Assembly: GCA_015492075.1 (NCBI GenBank)
Contig: WGFU01000011.1
Coordinates: 1-37,680 of the forward strand
Length of the DNA: 37,680 bases
Source of the DNA: Gammaproteobacteria bacterium
Lineage (GTDB): Bacteria; Pseudomonadota; Gammaproteobacteria; GCA-2400775
Direction of reading: 5' to 3'
Shown: one piece after another, positions 1 through 7,543 of the stretch
Layout: each line of letters starts with the position of its first letter
How positions within the stretch are numbered: position 1 is the first letter of the stretch
Program-made: the position numbers and the translations under genes
The notes under the pieces: model-generated
The model's database searches: none
Told to the model about the DNA's origin: nothing
The model's input: the letters and a program-made list of their open reading frames with translations, nothing else

Positions 1-264
1 ACGACGCATGGCTTCTATGTCGTACAGGCTATCTTCCATTGCCGGATCACTGAGTTGATACCACTGTTGCATGAAGTCAATACGAAGCATCGATTCAAGC
101 GCCATCGGTGGACGGCCGTTGCCAGCCTTTGGGTAATGTTTGCGGATGGGGCTGAGCAGCAATTTCCAGGGCAATATTTCATCCATCTCGGACAAGAACT
201 TTTCCTTTCGCGTCGTTTTCTTCTTAGTCTGATATTCCAGGTCTGAAAAGCTGCTCTGTTTCAT
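1..264 (-). CDS. IS5-family transposase, N-terminal 88 codons (partial)
   Basis: From ATG at 264 the minus strand reads without a stop to the window edge. The protein begins MKQSSFSDLEYQTKKKTTRK and continues with motifs typical of the IS5 transposase N-terminus: EILPWKLLLSPIRKHYPKAG, then NGRPPMALESMLRIDFMQQW, then YQLSDPAMEDSLYDIEAMR. This corresponds to the N-terminal domain that precedes the DDE catalytic core. The DDE residues lie beyond the window, so activity cannot be judged. No frameshift is visible in the part present. It would catalyse cut-and-paste movement of its own element. Confidence 0.85.
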   Translation of the reverse strand, partial: MKQSSFSDLEYQTKKKTTRKEKFLSEMDEILPWKLLLSPIRKHYPKAGNGRPPMALESMLRIDFMQQWYQLSDPAMEDSLYDIEAMRR

Positions 265-329
265 TTCGACATGCTCTATTTGTGGCTCTATGAGATTGTC
301 TCAAATTTTGAGACTTATGCAGAGGTTAC
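1..329 (-). mobile_element. left end of an IS5-family insertion sequence (cut by window edge)
   Basis: The region holds the 5' part of an IS5-type transposase gene plus about 65 bp of leader. Read outward on the minus strand, the element probably ends at 329 with GTAACCTCTGCATAAG, which loosely resembles the IS5 terminal repeat in its ATAAG block and spacing. It is followed by TTAA at 330-333, which fits the YTAR target duplication of the IS5 family. A short inverted repeat (GTCTCAA/TTGAGAC) lies at 298-314. The other end is outside the window, so the boundary is an inference. Confidence 0.6.
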
Positions 330-731
330 TTAATTCCCAAGAGCGAGAAAACGAAGATCCATCTTGCACGGCAATTGCCGGCAAAACCAGCAACAAACTT
401 ATTTACTATCACCAACAGGGAAAAAGGAAAAGCAACTACTATAATCAAAGCTACGATACAAATAAGAAAGGTCATTTCTCTTCTTGCCCATTGCATCACA
501 CCCCGACCAGAAACAGATGACGTGCCAAGCAGAACAACTCAGCGTACTGTAATAGCAAATAGCGTGTATGCAAGATCACTTAACACTATTTTTAACGACC
601 GGAGGTCGACCCAAAATGTGGAATACATAGATACACGAAATAGCAAAAAATAACTCGCCCTAGAAGACGAAAAAGAATATGAAAAAAAGAATACCTAGAT
701 TCCTTCCACTAAGGGAATGACGAGATATAAG
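330..731. other. intergenic, AT-rich, no gene seen
   Basis: Only short overlapping open frames without ribosome binding sites or recognisable motifs occur between the IS5 end and the 3' end of gltX. The one structured element is the hairpin at 681-718, listed separately. Confidence 0.6.
681..718 (-). terminator. candidate terminator after gltX
   Basis: On the minus strand, 13 bp after the gltX stop, ATTCCCTT and AAGGAAT form a hairpin with a 5-base loop (AGTGG). One bulged base is needed. A run of seven T follows after about eight bases. The sequence also resembles degenerate genomic REP-like hairpins of the ATTCCC...GGGAAT kind, so it may be a repeat reused as a terminator. Confidence 0.45.
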
Positions 732-2138
732 CTACCCTACCCTTTTACACCTTGCCACCATCTTATCTGATCCTAACAACAAAGCCAGATCTGACATTTC
801 CGGGCCATGCACTTTACCGGTTAAGGCTGCGCGAACTGGCCAAAAGAGTTGTTTGCCTTTTTTGCCGGTTTGTTTGCCGATGGATTTAATGGCCGTTTTA
901 AAATCAGCTTCTTTTGCAAACACACTAGCTGCGATTTCAAAGAATTCCTTACCTGCTTTATCGATAGCATTTTTGGCATCATCTTCAACAATCATTTGAT
1001 CAGAAAAAAATACGGTCGCCCAATCAAGGCCATCGGCTGGCATGCTGATATTTGGTTTTACGGCACGAATAAAGTTACCTTTTTTATCAGCAGGCACTTG
1101 CTGGTGTACTGCCTTACCCAACCACTGCCAAACGGTGTCGTCGTCGGCTGCAGATAAGGCTTCTTTTTGCCAATGCTGTAATTGTGTGATATCAAAATGT
1201 GCGGGGGCACGGCCAAGATTTTTACTGTCAAACTGTTTGGCAAGCTGGTCGACACTCATAAAGCTGTTGTCTGCATAGTAGTGACCCAAGCGTGACAGGT
1301 AGTTAACGATGGCCGCTGGCAGATAACCTTGTTCGCGCATTTCGCGAATGCCGAAACTACCGTGGCGTTTTGACAAGGGTGCACCGTCGTTGCCAACAAT
1401 CAGTGAGATATGACCGTATTCGGGCTCACGCATAGCCAGTGCGCGCAAGAGCATTAACTGCCTGGGTGTATTGGTAAGATGGTCGTCACCACGCAAAACG
1501 TGTGTCACCCCCATCAAGGCGTCATCAATGGCGTTGGTAAAAAAGAACGCGGGGGTGCCATCACCACGACGAATAATAAAATCGCCAATATCATCACTAC
1601 TAAAATGCTGCTCGCCACGCACGAGATCGGTAAAGGTGATCTCTTCACCCTGTGGGACACGAAAACGCAGACTGGGTTTCTGGCCTTCTGCTAGCTTCGT
1701 CTCCACTTCACTTTGGCTAAGATGAGCACACATGCCGTCATAACGAGGTGGCTGGCCGGCAGATAATTGGGTTTTGCGCAATATGGCCAGGCGCTGTGCG
1801 CTACAGAAACAGGGATAAACCTTGCCCCTTTTTTGTAGCGAATCATAATGGGTTTGGTAGAGGTGCTGTCGCTGCGACTGGTGGTAGGCGCCGGGTTTGC
1901 CGCTATCATCATCGGGGCCCTGCTCCCATGTCAGGCCCAGCCAGCGCATATCTTGCATCAGGGCAGCGGTAAACTCATCTTTGCTGCGCTCGGCGTCGGT
2001 GTCTTCAATGCGCAGCAAAAAATCACCGCCATGCTTGTGCGCCAGCAAGACATTGAACAGCGCAGTGCGAATATTGCCCAAATGGACAAACCCGGTCGGA
2101 CTCGGCGCGAAACGGGTGATTACCTTCTCTACAGACAT
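732..2138 (-). CDS. gltX: glutamyl-tRNA synthetase
   Basis: The 468-residue class I aminoacyl-tRNA synthetase charges tRNA-Glu with glutamate in the cytoplasm. The Rossmann fold opens with RFAPSPTGFVHLGN (residues 9-22, the HIGH-type motif). The KMSKS-type motif is PLSKRHG (254-260). A zinc-binding set of C110, C112, C137 and H139 follows the C-x-C...Y-x3-C-x-H pattern of the E. coli enzyme. IEDTDAERS at 44-52 is the usual substrate-site segment. Length matches the bacterial family (about 470). It is transcribed divergently from the cyclophilin gene across a 128-bp gap. Whether it is discriminating or non-discriminating cannot be read from sequence here. Confidence 0.96.
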   Translation of the reverse strand: MSVEKVITRFAPSPTGFVHLGNIRTALFNVLLAHKHGGDFLLRIEDTDAERSKDEFTAALMQDMRWLGLTWEQGPDDDSGKPGAYHQSQRQHLYQTHYDSLQKRGKVYPCFCSAQRLAILRKTQLSAGQPPRYDGMCAHLSQSEVETKLAEGQKPSLRFRVPQGEEITFTDLVRGEQHFSSDDIGDFIIRRGDGTPAFFFTNAIDDALMGVTHVLRGDDHLTNTPRQLMLLRALAMREPEYGHISLIVGNDGAPLSKRHGSFGIREMREQGYLPAAIVNYLSRLGHYYADNSFMSVDQLAKQFDSKNLGRAPAHFDITQLQHWQKEALSAADDDTVWQWLGKAVHQQVPADKKGNFIRAVKPNISMPADGLDWATVFFSDQMIVEDDAKNAIDKAGKEFFEIAASVFAKEADFKTAIKSIGKQTGKKGKQLFWPVRAALTGKVHGPEMSDLALLLGSDKMVARCKRVG

Positions 2139-2185
2139 GATTCATTCTCTGGGCTCATCATTAGGTTCCACCAAAATAGTAATGT

Positions 2186-2213
2186 TTGACCGATTCAGCC
2201 ACGGTTAGATAAA
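2186..2213 (+). promoter_or_regulatory. candidate sigma70 promoter for the cyclophilin gene
   Basis: TTGACC (2186-2191) and GATAAA (2208-2213) are separated by 16 bp. A perfect TATAAT at 2221-2226 lacks a good -35 and is the alternative -10. Either would serve the gene starting at 2267. Confidence 0.35.
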
Positions 2214-2266
2214 AAGCGATTATAATGCGCGTTCGAATTTGATGTGAATTAAATATTAGGTGTGTA

Positions 2267-2845
2267 ATGAATCGACTGATTTTTTTTATTACGCTTTTTT
2301 TTGCGAGCTTGCTTGGGAGTCTTACTGTGTCTGCAGATGCCGCCAACCCTGTTGTATCCATTGAAACCAACCACGGTGAAATTATACTGGAACTCGATCG
2401 TGTCAAAGCGCCGATTACCGTTGACAATTTCATGAAATATGTCGCCAGCGGCCATTATGATGGCACCTTATTTCACCGCGTGATGGAAACGTTTATGATT
2501 CAAGGCGGTGGTTTTGATCAAGACTTCAATGATAAAGAGACACTAGATCCGATAAAAAACGAAGCCGATAACGGTTTAAGCAATGTCCGCGGCTCGGTTG
2601 CCATGGCACGCACCAATGATCCGCATTCCGCAACAGCGCAATTTTTTATCAATGTGGTGAACAACGATTTCCTTGACTATAAAGCACCGAGCGGCAATGG
2701 CTGGGGTTATGCCGTATTCGGCAAGGTGACACATGGTATGGATGTCGTCGACAAAATCCGCAAGGTAGCCGTCGGTAATTTTGAAGGCCATGGCAATGTC
2801 CCCAAAGAGCCTGTCATCATTATTAAAGTACGTGCTGTCGACTAA
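2267..2845 (+). CDS. periplasmic peptidyl-prolyl cis-trans isomerase, cyclophilin type
   Basis: The protein has 192 residues. A hydrophobic signal peptide (residues 1 to about 24, ending VSADA) precedes one cyclophilin domain, so it should act on proline bonds of exported proteins in the periplasm, like E. coli PpiA. Conserved active-site segments are FHRVMETFMIQGGG (containing the catalytic Arg) and a variant of the QFFINV segment, TAQFFINVVNNDFLD. The family hallmark GYAVFGKVTHGMDVVDKI follows. AGG about 7 bases before ATG supports the start. It lies 20 bp before lpxH on the same strand, an arrangement seen in other gammaproteobacteria with a ppi-lpxH pair. Confidence 0.93.
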   Translation: MNRLIFFITLFFASLLGSLTVSADAANPVVSIETNHGEIILELDRVKAPITVDNFMKYVASGHYDGTLFHRVMETFMIQGGGFDQDFNDKETLDPIKNEADNGLSNVRGSVAMARTNDPHSATAQFFINVVNNDFLDYKAPSGNGWGYAVFGKVTHGMDVVDKIRKVAVGNFEGHGNVPKEPVIIIKVRAVD

Positions 2846-2865
2846 AGCATAGTACGAAACCGTAT

Positions 2866-3600
2866 ATGAGCCATTCTGCTCACACCTTGTTTATCGCCGA
2901 TCTTCACTTGGCCGCAGATCAGCCCGGTATCGCACAGCAGTTTCTAACCTTTATGCAAGAACGAGCGCCTCATGCAGACGCGCTTTATATTCTTGGTGAT
3001 CTGTTTGAAATCTGGCTCGGTGATGATGCGATGACGCCCGAGCATAGCGTTATTGTCAATGCACTACGGGCACTCAGCGATGATGGTGTCCCGGTCTATT
3101 TCATGCACGGCAATCGTGATTTTTTAATCGGTGAAGCGTTTGCCAAGGCAAGCGGCTGTCACATACTTGACGATCCTTGCACTATTGATCTTTATGGTAT
3201 AAAAACCTTGTTGACGCATGGCGACAGTTTGTGCACCGATGATATCGACTATCAAAAATTCCGCGCTTACATCCGTAACCCGCAGACAATAAGCCAATTG
3301 ATGTCACTGTCGATTGAAGAACGCATTGCCAAAGGCAAGGAATACCGCATGGCGAGCCAGGAGGCGAATAAAGAGAAGTCGATGGAAATTATGGACGTCA
3401 ACCAGGATGCGGTAGCAAGCATGCTACGTGAACACGGCGTCGCGCACATGATTCATGGCCACACCCATCGACCCAAGGTGCATAGGTTTGATTTAAACGG
3501 CAAGACGGCTCAGCGCATTGTACTCGGTGACTGGTATGAGCAAGGCAGCCAGCTTTATTGCGATGCCGGAAGCTGCGAGCTACAGATCTTGGCGCGTTAA
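2866..3600 (+). CDS. lpxH: UDP-2,3-diacylglucosamine diphosphatase
   Basis: This 244-residue calcineurin-like metallophosphoesterase hydrolyses UDP-2,3-diacyl-GlcN to lipid X in lipid A synthesis, at the inner face of the membrane. Metal-ligand motifs are in order: IADLHL (D12, H14), GDLFEIWLGDD, HGNRDFLIG, THGDSLCTDD and HGHTHRP. Length agrees with E. coli LpxH (about 240). It is probably cotranscribed with the cyclophilin gene 20 bp upstream. The stop is only 2 bp from the stop of the convergent hemH, leaving no room for a terminator between them. No clear ribosome binding site is seen upstream of this ATG. Confidence 0.95.
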   Translation: MSHSAHTLFIADLHLAADQPGIAQQFLTFMQERAPHADALYILGDLFEIWLGDDAMTPEHSVIVNALRALSDDGVPVYFMHGNRDFLIGEAFAKASGCHILDDPCTIDLYGIKTLLTHGDSLCTDDIDYQKFRAYIRNPQTISQLMSLSIEERIAKGKEYRMASQEANKEKSMEIMDVNQDAVASMLREHGVAHMIHGHTHRPKVHRFDLNGKTAQRIVLGDWYEQGSQLYCDAGSCELQILAR

Positions 3601-3602
3601 GC

Positions 3603-4685
3603 TTAGCCCTGCGCCCCCATTTCACGGCCGCGGCGCTGACTTTCTGCCAAAGCCTGTTCGGCCTCGGTCTGGTTCCAGGTCTTACTCGTTTCTACCCAGC
3701 CCTGGGTATGACTAGCCACAATATCTTCTAGCGCAGCGATATGATCATCACGCACATTGAGTGCTGGAATATAATTAAATCTCTCGCCGCCACCTTGCAC
3801 AAAATAAGCTTTATTTTCTATCATGATCTCTTCCAGCGTCTCGACACAGTCCGCTGAAAAACCAGGGCATGCGATGTCCACTGACTTAACACCTGTAGCG
3901 GCAAGTTTTTTAAGTGTTTCATCGGTATAGGGTCGCAGCCATTCTTCTTTGCCAAACAGGGACTGAAAACTGACCATGTAGTCATCTTGCGCTAACTGCA
4001 ATTGCTCAGCAATTAAACGTGCCGTCTTTTGACACTCACAGTGATAGGGATCCCCGGCCAGCAAGGTACGCTTAGGCATACCGTGAAACGAAAATACCAG
4101 TTTGTCGGCACGGCCATTTTTTTGCCAATGCTCTTCAATACTATTGGCGACGGCCTGAATATAGGCAGGCACATCATGATAGTGCTGAACAAAACGCAGC
4201 TCAGGCAGCCAACGCCATGTCTTCAGGGTATTGGCCACTGCATCAAAGGTCGATGCCGTTGTCGCTGCGGAATATTGTGGATAGAGCGGCAAAACCAATA
4301 TACGCTGCGCACCGGCATCACGCAGTTTCTCCAAACCGGATTCAATAGAGGGCTGACCGTAACGCATGCCCAGCTCAACCACAACAGGCCCACTAAAACG
4401 CTGATTTAAACGTGCCTGTAGCGCCTCTTTCTGGCCGTTGCTATAAACAAGTAATGGTGACCCAGCCGGCATCCATACACTCTCATAGGCTTTGGCCGAT
4501 TTCGCCGGCCGGGTACGCAAAATAATACCGTGCAGTATTAACCACCAAATCGGCCTGGGGATCTCAACAACACGCTTATCCCACAAAAACTCCCCCAGAT
4601 AGCGACGCAAGGCGCTCGCTGTTGGCGCGTCAGGTGTGCCAAGGTTAGTAATCAATACTCCGCTAATGGGGATTTTTGTTTGCAT
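3603..4685 (-). CDS. hemH: ferrochelatase
   Basis: The 360-residue enzyme inserts ferrous iron into protoporphyrin IX in the last step of haem synthesis. The N-terminus ISGVLITNLGTPDAPTASAL is characteristic. The signature SFHGMPKRTLLAGDPYHCEC carries the catalytic His. CPGFSADCVETLEEI carries the conserved Glu. Length exceeds E. coli HemH (320) because of a charged C-terminal tail that ends in RRGREMGAQG and is not part of the known fold. It is divergent from the invertase gene and convergent with lpxH. Confidence 0.95.
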   Translation of the reverse strand: MQTKIPISGVLITNLGTPDAPTASALRRYLGEFLWDKRVVEIPRPIWWLILHGIILRTRPAKSAKAYESVWMPAGSPLLVYSNGQKEALQARLNQRFSGPVVVELGMRYGQPSIESGLEKLRDAGAQRILVLPLYPQYSAATTASTFDAVANTLKTWRWLPELRFVQHYHDVPAYIQAVANSIEEHWQKNGRADKLVFSFHGMPKRTLLAGDPYHCECQKTARLIAEQLQLAQDDYMVSFQSLFGKEEWLRPYTDETLKKLAATGVKSVDIACPGFSADCVETLEEIMIENKAYFVQGGGERFNYIPALNVRDDHIAALEDIVASHTQGWVETSKTWNQTEAEQALAESQRRGREMGAQG

Positions 4686-4789
4686 AATGAGTAAACTGCC
4701 TAGTAACTTAGTGATTGCTTATTCAAGTGTTGTAATCATATTGCCGATTAAGTATTAGCTAAAAAACCATAACACAAGGAAATATCGTG

Positions 4790-4817
4790 TTGACATTATA
4801 CAAGTGTGGGATTAAAA
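4790..4817 (+). promoter_or_regulatory. candidate promoter for the invertase gene
   Basis: A perfect TTGACA at 4790-4795 is followed after 16 bp by TTAAAA (4812-4817; TAAAAA with a 17-bp spacer). It lies about 50 bp upstream of the ATG at 4867, in the gap shared with the divergent hemH. Confidence 0.45.
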
Positions 4818-4866
4818 ATCATTTTTTTAATCAACGGCTTAACGCGTGTTTAAAGGCAAGTGAATT

Positions 4867-6234
4867 ATGAAAGTACGGCCCGCGATTGAGTCCGCCTACG
4901 AACTGCTTGAACGTTCGATTTTGTACTGGCAAGGCAATCCTGTCGGCACGCTCGCTGCCTGTTCGTCAGAATCAGAAGCAGAGAACTATTCCGAGTGTTT
5001 TGTCCGTGATTTTGTGCCTTCTGCCCTTGTCTTTATGATGGCCGGCCGCGATGAGATCGTACTTAATTTCCTGCGCTCGGTCATGCACCTGCAGGGTCAA
5101 CAAGTCGAGATGGAAGGCCATCGCCATGCTGTCGGCTTGATGCCGGCGAGTTTTAAAGTTATTCATTGTGAAGATGGCTCGGAAGAGCTGATTGCCGACT
5201 TTGGTGACCGCGCCATCGGTCGTGTCGCCCCGGTCGATTCGGCGATGTGGTGGATTATTTTGCTACGCGCTTACGTTATTAATAAAGGTGATATCAAACT
5301 CGCGCATTCGCCTGATTTTCAGCAAGCCATTCGTTTAATTTTACAGTTATATTTACATGAAACGTTCGTCACATCCCCGGCCTTGCTGGTACCTGATGCC
5401 TCTTTCATGATTGACCGCCGTATGGGCGTCTATGGCCACCCGCTTGAGATTGAGGCGCTGTTTTATGGCACCCTGGTTTCTGCACATGAGCTCTTAATCC
5501 ATAACGAAGAAAATGCCAATCTATTAGCGGTAATCCAGAAGCGATTGCAAACCCTGCGCTCCTATGTGCGCTTGTTTTACTGGCTTGATATCCGTCGGCT
5601 CAATGAAATTCATCGCTATAAAGGCGAGGAATTTGGACTCGATGCCGTCAACGTCCTCAATATTTTCCCGGAAAGCATTCCTCACTGGCTTGATGGCTGG
5701 ATAAAAGACGGTAGTGGTTATATGGTTGGCAATGTAGGACCAAGCCGGATCGACTTTCGTTTTTTCTCTCTGGGTAATCTGCTTTCCATCTTATTTGGTC
5801 TGACAACTGACGATCAAGCCGATCAGATTATGAACCTATGCGAATCACGTTGGGACGACATCATGGGTGAGACGCCAATGAAGCTTTGCTATCCGGCGAT
5901 GTTCGGTAAAGAATGGGAGTTTCGCACCGGTGCCGATCCAAAAAACGTACCCTGGTCTTATCATAACGGCGGTAGCTGGCCAACGCTGATGTGGGTTTTT
6001 ACTGGCGCCGCCATTCGTACTGGCCGCGCCCATCTTGCCGAGCGCGCCTTTGAACTTTGCATTGACCGACTCAATAATGACAATTGGCCCGAGTACTACG
6101 ATGGTAAAAAAGGCTCTCTCATCGGTCGACGCGCCAATCTGTACCAGGTCTGGTCGGCTACTGCCATTATTATTTCACACCAGCTGCTCGAGAATCCGGA
6201 CAGTGTTGGTACCTTTGAGTCCATCATTTTTTAG
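4867..6234 (+). CDS. GH100 alkaline/neutral invertase
   Basis: This 455-residue cytoplasmic sucrose hydrolase would give glucose plus fructose. Family GH100 is best known from plants and cyanobacteria. Conserved blocks are SECFVRDFVPSALVFMM near residue 42, VDSAMWWIILLRAYV (123-137), MIDRRMGVYGHPLEIEALFY (181-200), WSYHNGGSWPTLMW and NWPEYYDG near 407. The expected acid/base D183 (in MIDRRMG) and E409 (in WPEYY) are 226 residues apart, the same spacing I recall for D188/E414 of cyanobacterial InvA. No signal peptide is present. A weak AAGG lies 10 bases before ATG. An HDOD gene follows after 29 bp. No sucrose synthase, sucrose-phosphate synthase or sugar transporter is nearby, but pgm lies 4 kb downstream. 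Confidence 0.9.
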   Translation: MKVRPAIESAYELLERSILYWQGNPVGTLAACSSESEAENYSECFVRDFVPSALVFMMAGRDEIVLNFLRSVMHLQGQQVEMEGHRHAVGLMPASFKVIHCEDGSEELIADFGDRAIGRVAPVDSAMWWIILLRAYVINKGDIKLAHSPDFQQAIRLILQLYLHETFVTSPALLVPDASFMIDRRMGVYGHPLEIEALFYGTLVSAHELLIHNEENANLLAVIQKRLQTLRSYVRLFYWLDIRRLNEIHRYKGEEFGLDAVNVLNIFPESIPHWLDGWIKDGSGYMVGNVGPSRIDFRFFSLGNLLSILFGLTTDDQADQIMNLCESRWDDIMGETPMKLCYPAMFGKEWEFRTGADPKNVPWSYHNGGSWPTLMWVFTGAAIRTGRAHLAERAFELCIDRLNNDNWPEYYDGKKGSLIGRRANLYQVWSATAIIISHQLLENPDSVGTFESIIF

Positions 6235-6263
6235 AGCTGTAACAAGAATCATCGGGAGCAAGT

Positions 6264-7076
6264 ATGGGCGTCAATATTTCACAACTGGATATGCCTGGCG
6301 TATCGCCACAGGGTCTCGAGATTATGGAGCTTGTCTCCGTCGATGATCCTGATATTCATAAAATCGAAGAAAAAATCATGCAAGACCCTGCTTTGGCCAG
6401 CTCAGTCATTCGCTATGCCAACTCACCACTCTATCGGCGCCGCGATGAAATTACCAATGTCCCTAATGCGCTGACCATGCTCGGTCTCAAAAACGTCAGA
6501 AGTGCCGTGGTCATGGCCACCCTGCATGCAGTGAGTAATGGCAATAGTGTAGTCAACAATTTAGTGTGGAAACATGGGCAAATGATTGCCATGCTGTGTA
6601 AACTCATCGCGATCAAGGTCAAGCCGACTGTCGCCGATGATGCAGAGTTTGTCGGTCTGATTCATGACCTTGGCGCCTTGGTGCTGGCCGCCAACCTTGG
6701 CGATGAATATGAGGCGCTGTATCAACGCACAATAGATGAGGAACAGTCACTCGAAAAGATAGAAAAAGAGCAACTTGGGATTAGTCACGATCAAGTCATG
6801 CTCCATCTGGCCAGCCAACTTCGCTTGCCTGACAAATTAACGGAAATTCTGAGCTCTATTCATGTCCGTGAAAAACTCACCCAAACAGAACACGAAGCGG
6901 ATTATGTCCACGCCATCGTCTCCGCAGCGCATTTGCTACTGGAACAAATTGGCAAGGATCCTTTAAGCAAGGGTGAGCAATTCCCGGAAACACTGGACGA
7001 GCTGAAAGAATTACTAAAACTCGACGAGCGCTTCATCAACAAGATCACAAGCAAATTCGAAGAAATCGAAGGCTAA
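6264..7076 (+). CDS. HDOD-domain signalling protein
   Basis: The 270-residue protein has one HDOD domain, a catalytically dead relative of HD phosphohydrolases found in stress, motility and c-di-GMP signalling. Typical segments are KIEEKIMQDPALASSVIRYA, then NSPLYRRRDEITNVPNALTM, the helix LGLKNVRSAVVMATLHAVSN and LIHDLGALVLA. The last is the HD-like core (HDLG). No receiver, GGDEF or EAL domain is fused. GGGAG six bases before ATG gives a strong start. It probably forms a two-gene operon with the invertase upstream. The last 4 bp overlap the 3' end of the convergent NUDIX gene. Its partner is unknown. Confidence 0.85.
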   Translation: MGVNISQLDMPGVSPQGLEIMELVSVDDPDIHKIEEKIMQDPALASSVIRYANSPLYRRRDEITNVPNALTMLGLKNVRSAVVMATLHAVSNGNSVVNNLVWKHGQMIAMLCKLIAIKVKPTVADDAEFVGLIHDLGALVLAANLGDEYEALYQRTIDEEQSLEKIEKEQLGISHDQVMLHLASQLRLPDKLTEILSSIHVREKLTQTEHEADYVHAIVSAAHLLLEQIGKDPLSKGEQFPETLDELKELLKLDERFINKITSKFEEIEG

Positions 7077-7531
7077 GGTAAAGCTGGAAAATCGACGGCT
7101 ATGCCGCGATTGCCGGTGCGATAATCGCGATAGTGCATTAACACTTGTTGGTGATCAAAGGCCAGCTCAGGCAATACCCCTTCAACATCAAAAATAGCCA
7201 GGGCTTTTGCGTCATCATGCGCTACCGGCTGGCCCTGGGCTTCGGCAACGTAAACCACGCTAACCGTATGTCCGCGATGATCGCGCGCAGGGTCAGAATA
7301 GCAACCCAGTAAGGCCTTTAGGCGAATGTGTAACGTGGTCTCTTCTAACGCTTCACGTATCGCAGCCGCTTCAAGCATCTCTCCGATATCGACAAAACCG
7401 CCGGGTATGACCCAGCCATACGGTGGATGTTTACGCTCAATTAACACAATTGGCCGACCAGGGCGGTCGACCAATTCGATAATGGCATCCACCGCAATGA
7501 GCGGTGTCACAGGACGCACGTCTGTTTGCAA
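7073..7531 (-). CDS. NUDIX hydrolase
   Basis: This small (152-residue) NUDIX protein hydrolyses a nucleoside diphosphate linked to another group. The NUDIX box is complete: GGFVDIGEMLEAAAIREALE followed by ET, matching GX5EX7REUXEE. ERKHPPYGWVIPGGF just before it is typical of the ADP-ribose pyrophosphatase/MutT-like group, but the substrate cannot be read. The first codon of the open frame is TTG. GTG codons 5 and 8 are alternatives, so the start is uncertain. It lies 12 bp after htpG on the same strand and is probably cotranscribed with it. Its 3' end overlaps the HDOD gene by 4 bp. Confidence 0.88.
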   Translation of the reverse strand: MQTDVRPVTPLIAVDAIIELVDRPGRPIVLIERKHPPYGWVIPGGFVDIGEMLEAAAIREALEETTLHIRLKALLGCYSDPARDHRGHTVSVVYVAEAQGQPVAHDDAKALAIFDVEGVLPELAFDHQQVLMHYRDYRTGNRGIAVDFPALP

Positions 7532-7543
7532 ACGTGGCTGTTC

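Noticed and set aside
290-653. Overlapping 76- and 92-codon frames between the IS5 end and gltX
   Set aside because: The two overlap in different frames, start partly inside the IS leader, have low-complexity AT-rich composition and no ribosome sites.
1471-2208. Long plus-strand open frames opposite gltX
   Set aside because: They are antisense shadows of a clearly functional gltX, with no ribosome sites or family motifs.
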